NCBI RefSeq assembly: GCF_003628535.1
Contig: NZ_RBCI01000001.1
Span: 682,001-746,000 of the forward strand
DNA length: 64,000 bases
Source of the DNA: Flavisolibacter nicotianae
GTDB taxonomy: Bacteria; Bacteroidota; Bacteroidia; Chitinophagales; Chitinophagaceae
Direction: 5' to 3'
Positions 1-9,018 of this stretch are shown here, one piece after another; positions within the stretch are counted from its first letter, which is position 1; the number at the start of each line of letters is the position of its first letter. The position numbers and the translations under genes were made by a program. The notes below the pieces were generated by a model. That model was given only the letters and a program-made list of their open reading frames with translations. It made no database searches and was not told the origin of the DNA.

Positions 1-2663
1 ATACCCTCGGTGTTGTGCATGGTGGCAGCAACAGGGCAAACGTTTTCGCAAGGTGCGTTTTCGCAATGCTGGCACAGCATGGGCTGGAAAACGACAGCCT
101 TCAGGTTGTCCGGATTTTTTTCATCCGTTACAAAATAACGGTCGATGCGCAGCCAGTGCATTTCGTGTGCACGCAGCACTTCGTTCTTGCCCACTACCGG
201 AACGTTGTTTTCCAGGTGACAGGCCACCACACAGGCGCCGCAACCATAGCAGGCATTCAGGTCGATGGACATGCCCCACTTGATCTCGTGGGTACGCAGT
301 GCAGGATCATCATACAAGGTACCTTCTGCACGGTAGTCGCCCGAACGTTTGGCAAAATCTTCTTGCAGCTCTTCGCGGAACTTAAGGAAGGCATCCGGTT
401 GTGCTTTGAAGGTTGCCAGCGTCGTTTCCTTTACGACGGCTGTTCGGCCTTCGTAAGAATTATGCATTTGGATGCGGGCAATCTTGTAGGCATCGCCGGC
501 CTTGGTCGATGTGGTAACCTCGTTCCAGTATTCGCGAACTTTTGCAGCGGCGTTCCAGCGGGCAAAACCAAATACGTTTTGTCCCAGTCCGGCGGCGGCT
601 TTGGAGAAGTTTTCGCTGCGGCCATAACCAACTGCAACCGCAATTGTATCGGGGTTCATACCCGGAACCACCATCGCCGGCAGCGATACTTTCCTGCCAT
701 TTACCGTCAGGTCGATCAGGGGCTTCTCCTGGTAGTATTCGTAATCCACTCCCTCGTAGTCGATGCCCAGCTCCTTTGCCTTTTTGGTGGAGATCATGGC
801 ATAGTTCTCATACGTGGTGCGGGTGATGGGATCCGGCAGTTCCAGCAACCAGGGGTTACCGGCTTGCTTGCCCGAAAGAATATTGACTTGCTGGAAGAGA
901 ACGATTTCGTCTTTCCCGGCCTTGCGTTGTCCTGTGATTGCGGTAACGGCGGCTGCCAGGTTACCTGTCGGCGCGGCGGTTGTTGTAACCGGCGTTACCG
1001 CCGGAGTGGGAACCGGCGCAATCGCGGCTCTGACCGTGTCGGCAATTGTAGCAGGTTGTGCTGCAGACTGGCTGCCTGCACTACCCAGTACACCATCTTG
1101 CAGGGCTTTGTCCAGCGCTGCTTCGCTGCCCAGTCTTCCCACCCAATACGTGCGGAAGTACGTCTCGTAATCCTGGTTGTTGCCACTCCACTTCAGCAGT
1201 GAAGTCTGGAAAGGACGTGTTTTGAACAGCGGGTAGATGGCCGGCTGGATAAAGGAAATATAACCGCTTCTGGGCTCTGCATCACCCCAGCTTTCGAGGT
1301 AGTGGTGGGCAGGCACCAGGTATTGACAAAGCTCCGAAGTCTCGTCGAGCTTTTCGTTGAAAGAAATAGTGAGCTTCACTTTGGCCAGGCCATTGGTGAA
1401 AGCTTTGGCATCCACATAATCGTAGGCAGGGTTGGCACCGTAGAGCAACAGGGCACCAATACGGCCGGCATTCATATCGTCCACGAGGGTTGCCATCGCG
1501 GCATCATCACCCTGGCGATAGTTCAAGGTCGTCGCCGTGTCGAGCGTTGTTCCGAATGCACCGGCGGCGCGGTTGATTTCGCGAACCACTGTTTGCACAT
1601 TGGGGTCGTTGCTGCCGCAAACCACGAGGGCTTTGCCGGCATGTGCTTTCAAATCCGCTGCTACTTTTTGGATGGTCTTTGTCAGGTTTGCATCCAGGGA
1701 AGGCGCCGTTACACCACCACCGAGAGCGGCCAGCAATGCAAGGGCCACTGCGCCGGTTTCGGAGGGCCGGTGTGTAAAGCGTTCGTCGGCACTTGCACCC
1801 GTTGGACTCAGGTGGCTTTCAAAAACGTAAAGTTTGCTCATGCCGTCTTCCGGGCTGCGCAGTTTGCGCTTGCTCGAAAACTGGCGGGCAAATTCCACCG
1901 GGGCCAGCCAGGTCGCAAGGAAATCGGCACCCAGGCTCACCACCAGGTCTGCACGGTCGAAATTGTGTGCCGGGATGCGGCCACCATGAGCCGTGCTCAG
2001 GCCCGAATAGGAAACCGCATCGTATTGTACGTGGCGGCTGCCGGGATATTTTGCTAAAAACTGGGAAATGACTTGTTTGGTCGACGGAGAAACGATCGTA
2101 CTGGTCAGCAAAACCACCGGGGCACCGGCGGCACCGGCCAGCGCTGCACCAATCTGCTGGTCGAGCTGGTCGAAGGTTGGAATCTCCTGGAAGCTGTTGC
2201 CGCTTTTGCGCTTGGGGTGTGGCGTGCGGTACATGTCGTACAGGTCCAGAACGGAAGCCTGCGTACGGGGCGAGGTACCTCCCTGCGTATACGGGTAGAG
2301 CGTGTTTCCTTCAATTTTGATCGGACGTCCTTCCCGGACTTTTACCACCACGGGAACCACGTCGCCATCCTGCACATAGGTGCTGGCATAATATTTCGCC
2401 ACACCGGGGGTCAGGTTTTCCGGGCGGTTGACATAGGGCATTGCCTTGCGCACCGGCACTTCACAGGAAGCGGCGATGGTGGCAGCGGCCGTGCTGAAGC
2501 CAACATATTTCAGGAAGTCGCGACGCGGCGTTTTTGCATCCAGGATGTTCTCATCCAGTTCGCCAAAAGGAAGTTCTTCCTTGAACTCGTCTTTATTCAG
2601 CTTGTCAACTTGTTCTTTATGTTTAAACTCAGCGAAACTTTGCCAGTACTTTTTATCGCTCAT
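1..2663 (-). CDS. actB: Alternative complex III subunit B (TAT-type molybdopterin-oxidoreductase-like iron-sulfur protein), 3' end outside window
   Basis: The reading frame opens at the ATG at 2663 and runs without a stop off the left edge, giving 887 codons of a protein usually near 1000 residues. Residues 47-52 are RRDFLK, a twin-arginine-like motif, followed by a hydrophobic stretch ending in AASC (C67). The middle is a molybdopterin-oxidoreductase-like domain; near the cut end come ferredoxin-type clusters, C805-x2-C808-x2-C811-x3-C815 and C864-x2-C867-x4-C872-x3-C876. In this family ActB carries Fe-S clusters but no molybdenum cofactor and passes quinol electrons to haem subunits. It lies 92 bases downstream of actA on the same strand, which fits an operon. 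A 395-codon open frame on the other strand is only an antisense shadow. Confidence 0.93.
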   Translation of the reverse strand, partial: MSDKKYWQSFAEFKHKEQVDKLNKDEFKEELPFGELDENILDAKTPRRDFLKYVGFSTAAATIAASCEVPVRKAMPYVNRPENLTPGVAKYYASTYVQDGDVVPVVVKVREGRPIKIEGNTLYPYTQGGTSPRTQASVLDLYDMYRTPHPKRKSGNSFQEIPTFDQLDQQIGAALAGAAGAPVVLLTSTIVSPSTKQVISQFLAKYPGSRHVQYDAVSYSGLSTAHGGRIPAHNFDRADLVVSLGADFLATWLAPVEFARQFSSKRKLRSPEDGMSKLYVFESHLSPTGASADERFTHRPSETGAVALALLAALGGGVTAPSLDANLTKTIQKVAADLKAHAGKALVVCGSNDPNVQTVVREINRAAGAFGTTLDTATTLNYRQGDDAAMATLVDDMNAGRIGALLLYGANPAYDYVDAKAFTNGLAKVKLTISFNEKLDETSELCQYLVPAHHYLESWGDAEPRSGYISFIQPAIYPLFKTRPFQTSLLKWSGNNQDYETYFRTYWVGRLGSEAALDKALQDGVLGSAGSQSAAQPATIADTVRAAIAPVPTPAVTPVTTTAAPTGNLAAAVTAITGQRKAGKDEIVLFQQVNILSGKQAGNPWLLELPDPITRTTYENYAMISTKKAKELGIDYEGVDYEYYQEKPLIDLTVNGRKVSLPAMVVPGMNPDTIAVAVGYGRSENFSKAAAGLGQNVFGFARWNAAAKVREYWNEVTTSTKAGDAYKIARIQMHNSYEGRTAVVKETTLATFKAQPDAFLKFREELQEDFAKRSGDYRAEGTLYDDPALRTHEIKWGMSIDLNACYGCGACVVACHLENNVPVVGKNEVLRAHEMHWLRIDRYFVTDEKNPDNLKAVVFQPMLCQHCENAPCENVCPVAATMHNTEG

Positions 2664-2668
2664 AGTAT

Positions 2669-2752
2669 AATGTGATAATTTGATAATTCGATAATGTGAT
2701 AATGTTTTGTGGCCTGCTGCTCGTTATCACATTATCCCATTAGCATATTGGC
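2669..2752. repeat. Period-8 GATAAT repeat between actA and actB
   Basis: The short gap between the two complex III genes contains four copies of a GATAAT-plus-two-bases word in tandem (about 2673-2704). After a spacer comes the reverse complement, TATCACATTATC (about 2724-2737). The layout (short words, then their complement) matches the other intergenic repeats of this window. It could fold as a long weak hairpin in the actA-actB message. Confidence 0.6.
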
Positions 2753-2755
2753 CAA

Positions 2756-4021
2756 TTAATAGTGACACTTCTGACATTCCAAACCACCGATGTCTTTTAC
2801 TGTCAGGCTATCCATTTTGCCTGATTTGAAATCGTTGTGGAATTTCTCGTAAATGCTATAGAATTTGTTCCCGGTGCTGTCGTTGTAATTGAAGGCGATC
2901 TTTTGCTGGCGGTGGCAGTTGATACACCATCCCATGCTAAGGCTTGAGGCCTGGGCCACTTTGTCCATTTCCTGGATGTTGCCGTGACAGGTTTGACAGG
3001 CGACGTTACCAACGCGGGTATGCTGTGCGTGGTTAAAGTACACGTGGTCGGGCAGGTTATGAATTTTCACCCATTGCGGCGACCTGGCTTTTGAAGGATC
3101 CCACTGGGCACCCGGACCTGGCGTAAAGCCGGCGTAATCGTACAGCTTTTTGATCTCGGCGGTACCGTTGATCTCCTTGCCGTTTTCGTCATAAATCTTG
3201 GGTCCTTTTTCATACGCATTGATCGCTTTGTGACAGTTCATACACACGTTCAACGGTGGGATCATGGCGTGCTTGCTCTCCAGTGCGGCGCTGTGGCAAT
3301 ACAGACAGTTGATCTGGTTGACGCCGGCGTGCACTTTGTGCGAGAAAAAGATCGGCTGTGTTGGCTGGTAGCCTTGCTGGCGACCCAGTCCGATGGCGCT
3401 TTTGGCGACATAGAAACCACCCACAACAAACAAGATCACGGCAAACAAGGCAATGTAGATTTTATTGCGCCAGAACGGAACGGGCTCGGGACGCAGGATT
3501 TGTTCCTTGTCGTCGGAAAGTTTTTTCAGGTTGCTGTTTACCTGCATCAGGATCAGCGCGATGATGGCCAGTACAATGGAGATGACTCCAAAGATCAACT
3601 CCCCGTTGCCGGTTTCCTGGGGCGCACCTGCGGCAGCAGGAGTTGCCGGCCCGGCACCGGGTGCAGGAGCCGATTTAATATAATCAAGAATGGAGAAAAT
3701 CTCTTTCTCGCTCAACTGGGGGAAGCTGGGCATAATCTGGCCGTTCATGGAAGCCGCCAGTTGTTGTGTATACGGCGTTGTTGGGATAAAACCACCGGGA
3801 TTGTGCACCCATTTTACCACGTTGGCCCTGTCCGTCCACGGACCGCGGGTTTCCACTCCCCTCAAGGCAGGCCCTGTCAGTTGCTTGTCCAACGCATGAC
3901 AGGAGGCGCAATTGGCACTGAAAATCGCTTTACCGTCTTGTGCTTGAAGAGAGATATATGAAAGAAAAAAAAGCAGTCCTAACAGAGCACCTTTTCTAAC
4001 ATTGGATGGTAAAAAATTCAT
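2756..4021 (-). CDS. actA: Alternative complex III subunit A, six-haem cytochrome c
   Basis: The 421-residue protein starts at the ATG at 4021; a 12-codon upstream extension is possible but would precede the signal peptide. After the signal peptide (ending near SLQAQ, about residue 28) comes a monohaem cytochrome c domain (CASCH, 38-42), a Pro/Ala-rich linker, two membrane segments (about 142-160 and 189-205), and a class III-like multihaem domain with CLYCH (239), CMNCH (260), CQTCH (342), CINCH (366) and CQKCH (416). This gives six CxxCH sites, one more than the classical pentahaem ActA, consistent with a fused monohaem cytochrome as found in Bacteroidota. It transfers electrons from quinol to periplasmic cytochrome c or oxidase. 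First gene of the act operon in the window. Confidence 0.92.
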   Translation of the reverse strand: MNFLPSNVRKGALLGLLFFLSYISLQAQDGKAIFSANCASCHALDKQLTGPALRGVETRGPWTDRANVVKWVHNPGGFIPTTPYTQQLAASMNGQIMPSFPQLSEKEIFSILDYIKSAPAPGAGPATPAAAGAPQETGNGELIFGVISIVLAIIALILMQVNSNLKKLSDDKEQILRPEPVPFWRNKIYIALFAVILFVVGGFYVAKSAIGLGRQQGYQPTQPIFFSHKVHAGVNQINCLYCHSAALESKHAMIPPLNVCMNCHKAINAYEKGPKIYDENGKEINGTAEIKKLYDYAGFTPGPGAQWDPSKARSPQWVKIHNLPDHVYFNHAQHTRVGNVACQTCHGNIQEMDKVAQASSLSMGWCINCHRQQKIAFNYNDSTGNKFYSIYEKFHNDFKSGKMDSLTVKDIGGLECQKCHY

Positions 4022-4300
4022 AGAAGTTATTCGTCTGAGATGTGGATAATTTCCCAAATCGGGGGCAAAAATATGACAGGGAAATTACAAAACCGCGCCT
4101 GTTTTAATTTTTTTTTGACGCTTGTCAGGCCTGCGTTTGACATTGGTCATCAATTTTTTCAGTGCGATTTAAAAAGGTTGGCCGCAGGATGGACGGATAG
4201 AAAACAAGAGTGTGAATATCGCGAAAAATGGCGCAACTTGCAGCCTTCGTTTGTGGTGGCGCTGCGGCGTTTTCACACGAAATCAAACAAAGTCGGTGTA

Positions 4301-4618
4301 ATGTTTTCGTCGTTGAGGAAAAGATGGAAGGTTGGCAAAAAAGAGTTTACCCTTATTCTTTGTGTTTTTGCCATCACCGGTTTTGCAACGGCCTGGCTTT
4401 CGCGGTCCGTTACCGGGTGGGTGGGCTTCACGTCCGAAACGCACTGGTCGGCAAAACTGTTGGTTCGCCTGGCCGTTCTTCTCTTCGGCTATCAGGCCAT
4501 TCTTTTAACGGTGGCGTTTCTGCTTGGCCAGTTTTCGTTTTTCTGGAAATTCGAAAAGCGGGTTTTGCAGCGCATCGGGCTGATGAAGGCAACCGACGCT
4601 TCATCTACTAAATCATAA
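4301..4618 (+). CDS. DUF6787-family small membrane protein
   Basis: A 105-residue protein with a basic N-terminus, two predicted membrane segments (about residues 14-33 and 48-74) and a charged tail. A longer open frame begins at 4040, but its first 87 codons are compositionally poor and overlap the start of the divergent actA gene, so the ATG at 4301 is preferred. It resembles the short DUF6787 proteins found next to purN in Bacteroidota. Function unknown. purN follows after 45 bases on the same strand. Confidence 0.7.
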   Translation: MFSSLRKRWKVGKKEFTLILCVFAITGFATAWLSRSVTGWVGFTSETHWSAKLLVRLAVLLFGYQAILLTVAFLLGQFSFFWKFEKRVLQRIGLMKATDASSTKS

Positions 4619-4663
4619 ACAATCTGGCGCATGGAAACAGGAAAGACCCATTTTACAGACCCA

Positions 4664-5257
4664 ATGACCAAACACAGACTGGCCGTTTTTGCTTCAGGCG
4701 CCGGCAGCAATGCACAAAAGCTGATCGATTATTTTAAGACCTCTCCATTCGCAACCGTGGCGCTGATTGTTTGCAACAAAGCCGGTGCCGGTGTGTTGAG
4801 TATTGCCGAGAAAGAAGGCATTCCATCGCTGCTGATCGAAAAAGAACAGTTTTTTCGCGGCAACGCCTACCTGCCGCAACTCCAGGAAGCCGGTATCGAC
4901 TTTTTGGTGCTTGCAGGGTTCCTTTGGAAAATTCCCCAGGTACTGATTAGTGCCTATCCAAAACGCATGGTCAACATTCATCCTGCCCTGCTGCCCAAGT
5001 TTGGCGGCAAGGGCATGTACGGGCAATATGTGCACGAAGCCGTGCTGCAGGCCGGCGAAATGGAGACGGGCATCACCATTCATTATGTTGATGAACACTA
5101 CGACAACGGCGATATTATTTTCCAGACAGCCTGCCCGGTGCTGGACGGCGACACACCGGAAGTTGTTGCCAACCGCATTCACCAACTGGAGCACCTGCAC
5201 TATCCACGAGTCGTGGAGGAAGTGGTGAGGAATCTCGAACAGACGAACAGGGACTGA
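4664..5257 (+). CDS. purN: Phosphoribosylglycinamide formyltransferase
   Basis: Transfers a formyl group from 10-formyl-tetrahydrofolate to GAR, step three of purine synthesis, in the cytosol. The 197-residue product begins with the nucleotide-binding strand and loop AVFASGAGSN, and has the catalytic Asn104 and His106 in VNIHPALLP and the acidic loop DNGDII (147-152), all characteristic of the family. An in-frame ATG at 4631 would add eleven residues; the ATG at 4664 places the first beta strand at the usual distance from the N-terminus. Length is typical. Confidence 0.93.
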   Translation: MTKHRLAVFASGAGSNAQKLIDYFKTSPFATVALIVCNKAGAGVLSIAEKEGIPSLLIEKEQFFRGNAYLPQLQEAGIDFLVLAGFLWKIPQVLISAYPKRMVNIHPALLPKFGGKGMYGQYVHEAVLQAGEMETGITIHYVDEHYDNGDIIFQTACPVLDGDTPEVVANRIHQLEHLHYPRVVEEVVRNLEQTNRD

Positions 5258-5280
5258 TGAATGTAAAAGGAAGAGAAAGA

Positions 5281-5328
5281 GCAGCCAGTTAGCAGTCGGC
5301 AGTCAACATGGCGTCAACAGTCAGCATG
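5281..5328. repeat. Period-7 GCAGTC-type intergenic repeat
   Basis: After purN the words AGCAGTC, GGCAGTC, AACATGG, CGTCAAC, AGTCAGC follow each other at seven-base spacing. The words are degenerate copies of one heptad. It is one of the many heptad/octad repeats in gaps of this window. No gene or promoter was recognised in the 5258-5404 gap besides this. Confidence 0.55.
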
Positions 5329-5404
5329 ATTCCAAACGCCACACCTCAAACGCCGAACTTCTTTTACCATACCTTTTAGATTTCCTTTTGTTATTTGCCC
5401 ACGC

Positions 5405-6151
5405 TTGAGAAAACCGGCCGTTCATATTAGTTGTATCCTGCTGTTCATTTTATTTATGTCCGGGCAGGCGTCTGCACAATATAAAGTGAAGGGGCATGTA
5501 TACGACAGCACACGCATCTTTCCTGTCGAACGGGTAACCGTGCAAAGTACGGGCGGGCAAATAAGCATGACCGACTCCACCGGCGCCTATACGATTTATG
5601 TCGGCGAAAAAGATTCCGTTTGGTTTTCGTACCTGGGCAAGCCTACGCCCAAGTACCCGGTACTGAAGATTGCCGACGTCACCCAGTTTGACATTGCGCT
5701 TCACCTGAAGCCCGACGTCATGCGGGAAGTGAAAATCCGCACACGCAACTACAAAGAAGACTCCATACAAAACCGGCGCGACTATGCCAAGGCGTTCGAC
5801 TTTCACCGGCCCTCGCTGGGCACCATGACCTCCATTACCAACTCCGGTGTCGGCTTTGACGTGGACGAGATTATCCGCCTGTTCCAGTTTCGCAAAAACC
5901 GGAGCATGGAGCATTTCAGGCAACGGCTCGAACAGGAGGAAAGGGATAAGTTCATCGACCGCCGCTTCAGCAAAGGGCTGGTTAAGCGACTCACCGGCAT
6001 CGACAAGGAAGACGAACTGTCCGACTTTATGCGCCGCTACCGTCCTACGTACGAATTCACCGCCGGCACGTCGGACTATGACTTCCAGTACTTCATTAAA
6101 ATTGCTTACCAGGAATACAAAAAGACAAAAGCCATGCCGGCGGGATTTTAA
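5405..6151 (+). CDS. Secreted CarboxypepD_reg-like domain protein
   Basis: A 248-residue protein with a signal peptide ending at GQASAQ (about residue 24), then a single carboxypeptidase-regulatory-like beta-sandwich (YKVKGHVYDSTRIFPVERVTVQ onward, about 26-105) and a basic, helical C-terminal half. Such stand-alone proteins are common in Bacteroidota envelopes; role unknown. The start is a TTG at 5405; the next ATG lies within the signal peptide, so TTG is the only start that gives a complete export signal. Confidence 0.7.
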   Translation: MRKPAVHISCILLFILFMSGQASAQYKVKGHVYDSTRIFPVERVTVQSTGGQISMTDSTGAYTIYVGEKDSVWFSYLGKPTPKYPVLKIADVTQFDIALHLKPDVMREVKIRTRNYKEDSIQNRRDYAKAFDFHRPSLGTMTSITNSGVGFDVDEIIRLFQFRKNRSMEHFRQRLEQEERDKFIDRRFSKGLVKRLTGIDKEDELSDFMRRYRPTYEFTAGTSDYDFQYFIKIAYQEYKKTKAMPAGF

Positions 6152-6284
6152 GAGGGGCTAACCAACGCTGGCCTGTCGGTCGCACACCGGATGCTGCCGC
6201 AACAGGCACACGAGTTTCCATCGATTGCAGGTGTTCTCCGCTACGATTCCGCAGAAAGAACTATTTTAAGCGCAAAACTTTTCC

Positions 6285-7451
6285 ATGCGGTTGTTTCTTT
6301 TCGTTACCCTTTTTCTTGTTTCCTGCCAGTCGTACAAAAGCCTCCATCAAAAAGCCATCCTTGCCGACACGCACAACGACGTGCTTTCCACCGCCACGAT
6401 GCGAGGCCTCAACATCGACAACGACCTGACCGGCCGAACCCATTCGGATCTTGCCCGGCTGAAGAAAGGCGGCGTGGACGTACAGGTCTTTTCTATTTTT
6501 TGCGATGAACGCTTTGGCAAAGACACGGCCTTCCGGTTTGCCAACACAGAAATCGATTCGCTCTATGCCATTGCGGCACGAAACAGGGATAAAATGAGCG
6601 TGGTGTCAACGCCGGGGCAATTGCAGCAGGCGCTGGGCGAAAAAAAGCTCGCTGCCTTGATGGGCGTGGAAGGCGGCCACATGATCGAGGATAACCTGGC
6701 CTTCCTGGACAGCTTTGCCCGAAGAGGCGTGTGCTACATGACGCTTACCTGGAACAATTCCACCTCGTGGGCAACATCGGCGCTCGACGAAACCATGAAA
6801 AAAGATTCATTGCCACACAAAGGCCTCACCGATTTTGGCAAACAGGTGGTGCGGCGCATGAACAGCCTGGGCATGATGGTGGATCTTTCCCACGTAGGCG
6901 AACAAACGTTTTGGGATGCCATCAATACCAGCACCAAACCCATACTGGTATCGCACAGTTGCGCCTACACCCTTTGTCCTGTCTTCCGAAACCTCAAAGA
7001 CGACCAGATTAAAGCGGTGGCAAAAAACGGTGGTGTGATCGACCTGAATTTTTATTCCGGCTTTTTGGACAGCAACTTTCAAAAACGGATAACAACTTTT
7101 GCTGCACGGCACAAAGCGGAAATCGACTCCATCCAATCCCTCAAATGGCCCGGTTATGAAGTGGAAGAATACTTTTTCAAAAAATACCCCGCAGAAGCCG
7201 GCAACCTGCGGCCTTCCCTCTCGGTTCTGCTGGATCACATTGATTATATCGTGAAGCTGGCCGGCGTGGATCATGTTGGCCTCGGCTCCGACTTCGACGG
7301 CATTTCCTCAGCGCCGAAAGAACTGAAAGATGTGACGAATTTCCCGCTGATCACCAAAGGTCTTTTGCAGAGAGGCTACAGCAAAAGCGATGTGCGAAAA
7401 ATTCTCGGCGGCAATTTCCTCCGCGTTTTTTCGGCTAACCAATCACGATAG
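6285..7451 (+). CDS. Membrane dipeptidase (peptidase family M19), lipoprotein
   Basis: A 388-residue zinc dipeptidase of the renal dipeptidase family, predicted to be anchored outside the cytoplasm by the lipobox LVSC (C14). Zinc ligands of the family are visible: H30-x-D32 in DTHND, bridging Glu129 in VEGGH, His203 in DLSH and His224 in SHS. GLGSDFDG near the end is the usual active-site strand. It cleaves dipeptides, possibly of peptidoglycan origin given the dipeptide epimerase elsewhere in the window, though the two are 30 kb apart. A terminator-like hairpin follows. Confidence 0.9.
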   Translation: MRLFLFVTLFLVSCQSYKSLHQKAILADTHNDVLSTATMRGLNIDNDLTGRTHSDLARLKKGGVDVQVFSIFCDERFGKDTAFRFANTEIDSLYAIAARNRDKMSVVSTPGQLQQALGEKKLAALMGVEGGHMIEDNLAFLDSFARRGVCYMTLTWNNSTSWATSALDETMKKDSLPHKGLTDFGKQVVRRMNSLGMMVDLSHVGEQTFWDAINTSTKPILVSHSCAYTLCPVFRNLKDDQIKAVAKNGGVIDLNFYSGFLDSNFQKRITTFAARHKAEIDSIQSLKWPGYEVEEYFFKKYPAEAGNLRPSLSVLLDHIDYIVKLAGVDHVGLGSDFDGISSAPKELKDVTNFPLITKGLLQRGYSKSDVRKILGGNFLRVFSANQSR

Positions 7452-7511
7452 GGAAGGCTTTGCAGGCAATCCTCACCTGCTTCATTTCCCTACTGCGGCA
7501 GAAAGGCCACG

Positions 7512-7555
7512 ACCGGCAAACCCGTTCTGTGCAGCCGGGCCGGTTTTCTTTTTTC
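7512..7555 (+). terminator. Rho-independent terminator after the dipeptidase gene
   Basis: ACCGGC...GCCGGT stem with an inner CCCG/CCGG pairing, followed by a T-rich run (7544-7554). It lies 60 bases after the dipeptidase stop. Confidence 0.55.
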
Positions 7556-7607
7556 ACACAATCTGTTTTATCTTCCTTTTTTCTGCTTTACCGTTAATCG
7601 ATCGAAC

Positions 7608-8900
7608 ATGAGAAAACTTTTTTTACTGCTGCTCACCATTGGACTGTTTGCAGAATCCGGCCTGGCCCAGCCAAAACAGGTCAGGACACTGTTGCCCGCC
7701 GCACCGGAATCGGCGGGACTTTCAACCGAACGTCTCAACCGCATCGACACGATGCTGGCCGGCTGGGTTGCCCGGGGACGCACCAACGGTGTTGTGGCCC
7801 TGATCGTTCGCGATGGAAAAATCGTTTACCAAAAAGCGTTTGGCTACAACGATCAAGAAAAAAAAGTCCCGGTTCGTACAGACGACATTTACCGCATTGC
7901 CTCGCAAACGAAAGCCATTACGTCGGTCGCCGTCATGATGCTGTACGAAGAAGGCAAGCTGTTACTGGATGATCCCATCTCCCGGTACATCCCGGAATTC
8001 AGTAAGCCGCAGGTACTCGATAAATTCAACCCGGCCGATTCAACCTACACGACGGTGCCCGCCAAAAGCGAGATTACCATTCGCCAGTTGCTGACCCACA
8101 CATCGGGTATCGGCTATGCGCAGATCGGCAGCAAAGAAGCCAATGCCATTTATGCCAGGGCCAACCTCACGGCAGGTATCGGCGCCGATGGCGAGCACAC
8201 GCTGGCCACCGACATCAAAAAGCTGGCAAAGCTGCCGCTGCTGCACCAGCCCGGCGAACGATGGACCTATGGCCTGAATACCGATGTTCTCGGCTACCTG
8301 GTCGAAGTGCTTTCCGGCACAAGCCTCGACCAGTTTTTCCGCACACGGATCTTTGAACCGCTGGGTATGAAGGACACCTATTTCAATGTACCCTCGGCCA
8401 AACAGTCAAGGGTTGTGAACCTGTTTACCGAGAACAACGGGCACCTGATAAAAGCGCAACCCGTAATTGTCCAAAACGGAAAATTCCAGGTTGATTATCC
8501 CAAAACAGGGACCCGCTATTTTTCGGGCGGTGCCGGACTTTCGTCTACCGCACTGGATTATGCCACCTTCCTGCAAATGCTGCTCAATGGCGGGGAATAC
8601 AACGGGAAACGGCTGCTGGCAAAGAATACCGTGCGGCTGATGACCATGAACCAGATCGGCGATATTGAATTCGGCGCCAACAAATTCGGCCTGGGCTTTG
8701 GCATTACCACCGAAAAAGGAAGCGGGATCATTCCCACGCCGGCCGGTGTGTTCGAGTGGGGCGGCGCCTTTGCCACCACGTATTGGGCCGATCCCAAAGA
8801 AAGGCTCATCGGTATTTTATACCGCCAGTTGTGGGGCGTTAATCATCCCGATGCGGTAGACAAATACAAGGTGCTGGTGTACAGTGCGCTCAATGACTGA
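7608..8900 (+). CDS. Beta-lactamase-fold serine hydrolase (class C/esterase type), secreted
   Basis: A 430-residue protein with a signal peptide ending near GLAQ (about residue 21). The catalytic S99-Q-T-K102 (SxxK) and the second motif around YGLN (Y221) mark it as a class C beta-lactamase/DD-peptidase-like hydrolase (S12). A late glycine-rich segment, GVFEWGGAFATTYW, fits the third motif. Family members act as esterases, D-peptidases or beta-lactamases; the substrate cannot be told from sequence. A second S12 gene follows in the same orientation, but identity between the two is low, so they are not a recent duplication. Confidence 0.88.
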   Translation: MRKLFLLLLTIGLFAESGLAQPKQVRTLLPAAPESAGLSTERLNRIDTMLAGWVARGRTNGVVALIVRDGKIVYQKAFGYNDQEKKVPVRTDDIYRIASQTKAITSVAVMMLYEEGKLLLDDPISRYIPEFSKPQVLDKFNPADSTYTTVPAKSEITIRQLLTHTSGIGYAQIGSKEANAIYARANLTAGIGADGEHTLATDIKKLAKLPLLHQPGERWTYGLNTDVLGYLVEVLSGTSLDQFFRTRIFEPLGMKDTYFNVPSAKQSRVVNLFTENNGHLIKAQPVIVQNGKFQVDYPKTGTRYFSGGAGLSSTALDYATFLQMLLNGGEYNGKRLLAKNTVRLMTMNQIGDIEFGANKFGLGFGITTEKGSGIIPTPAGVFEWGGAFATTYWADPKERLIGILYRQLWGVNHPDAVDKYKVLVYSALND

Positions 8901-9018
8901 CCGGTCGGACCCGGATTTTCAGTTGCCATTTCCGTCAGCCACCGGTTGCAAAAGGAACCTCTGCCTGGCCGTTATCCGATTCGCCTTCCGGCGATCTTCA
9001 CATTCAAACCAGAACAAA

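Noticed and set aside
15-1202. Long plus-strand open frame (395 codons) over the actB gene
   Set aside because: It is antisense to a clearly recognised protein with Fe-S motifs and has no family features of its own.
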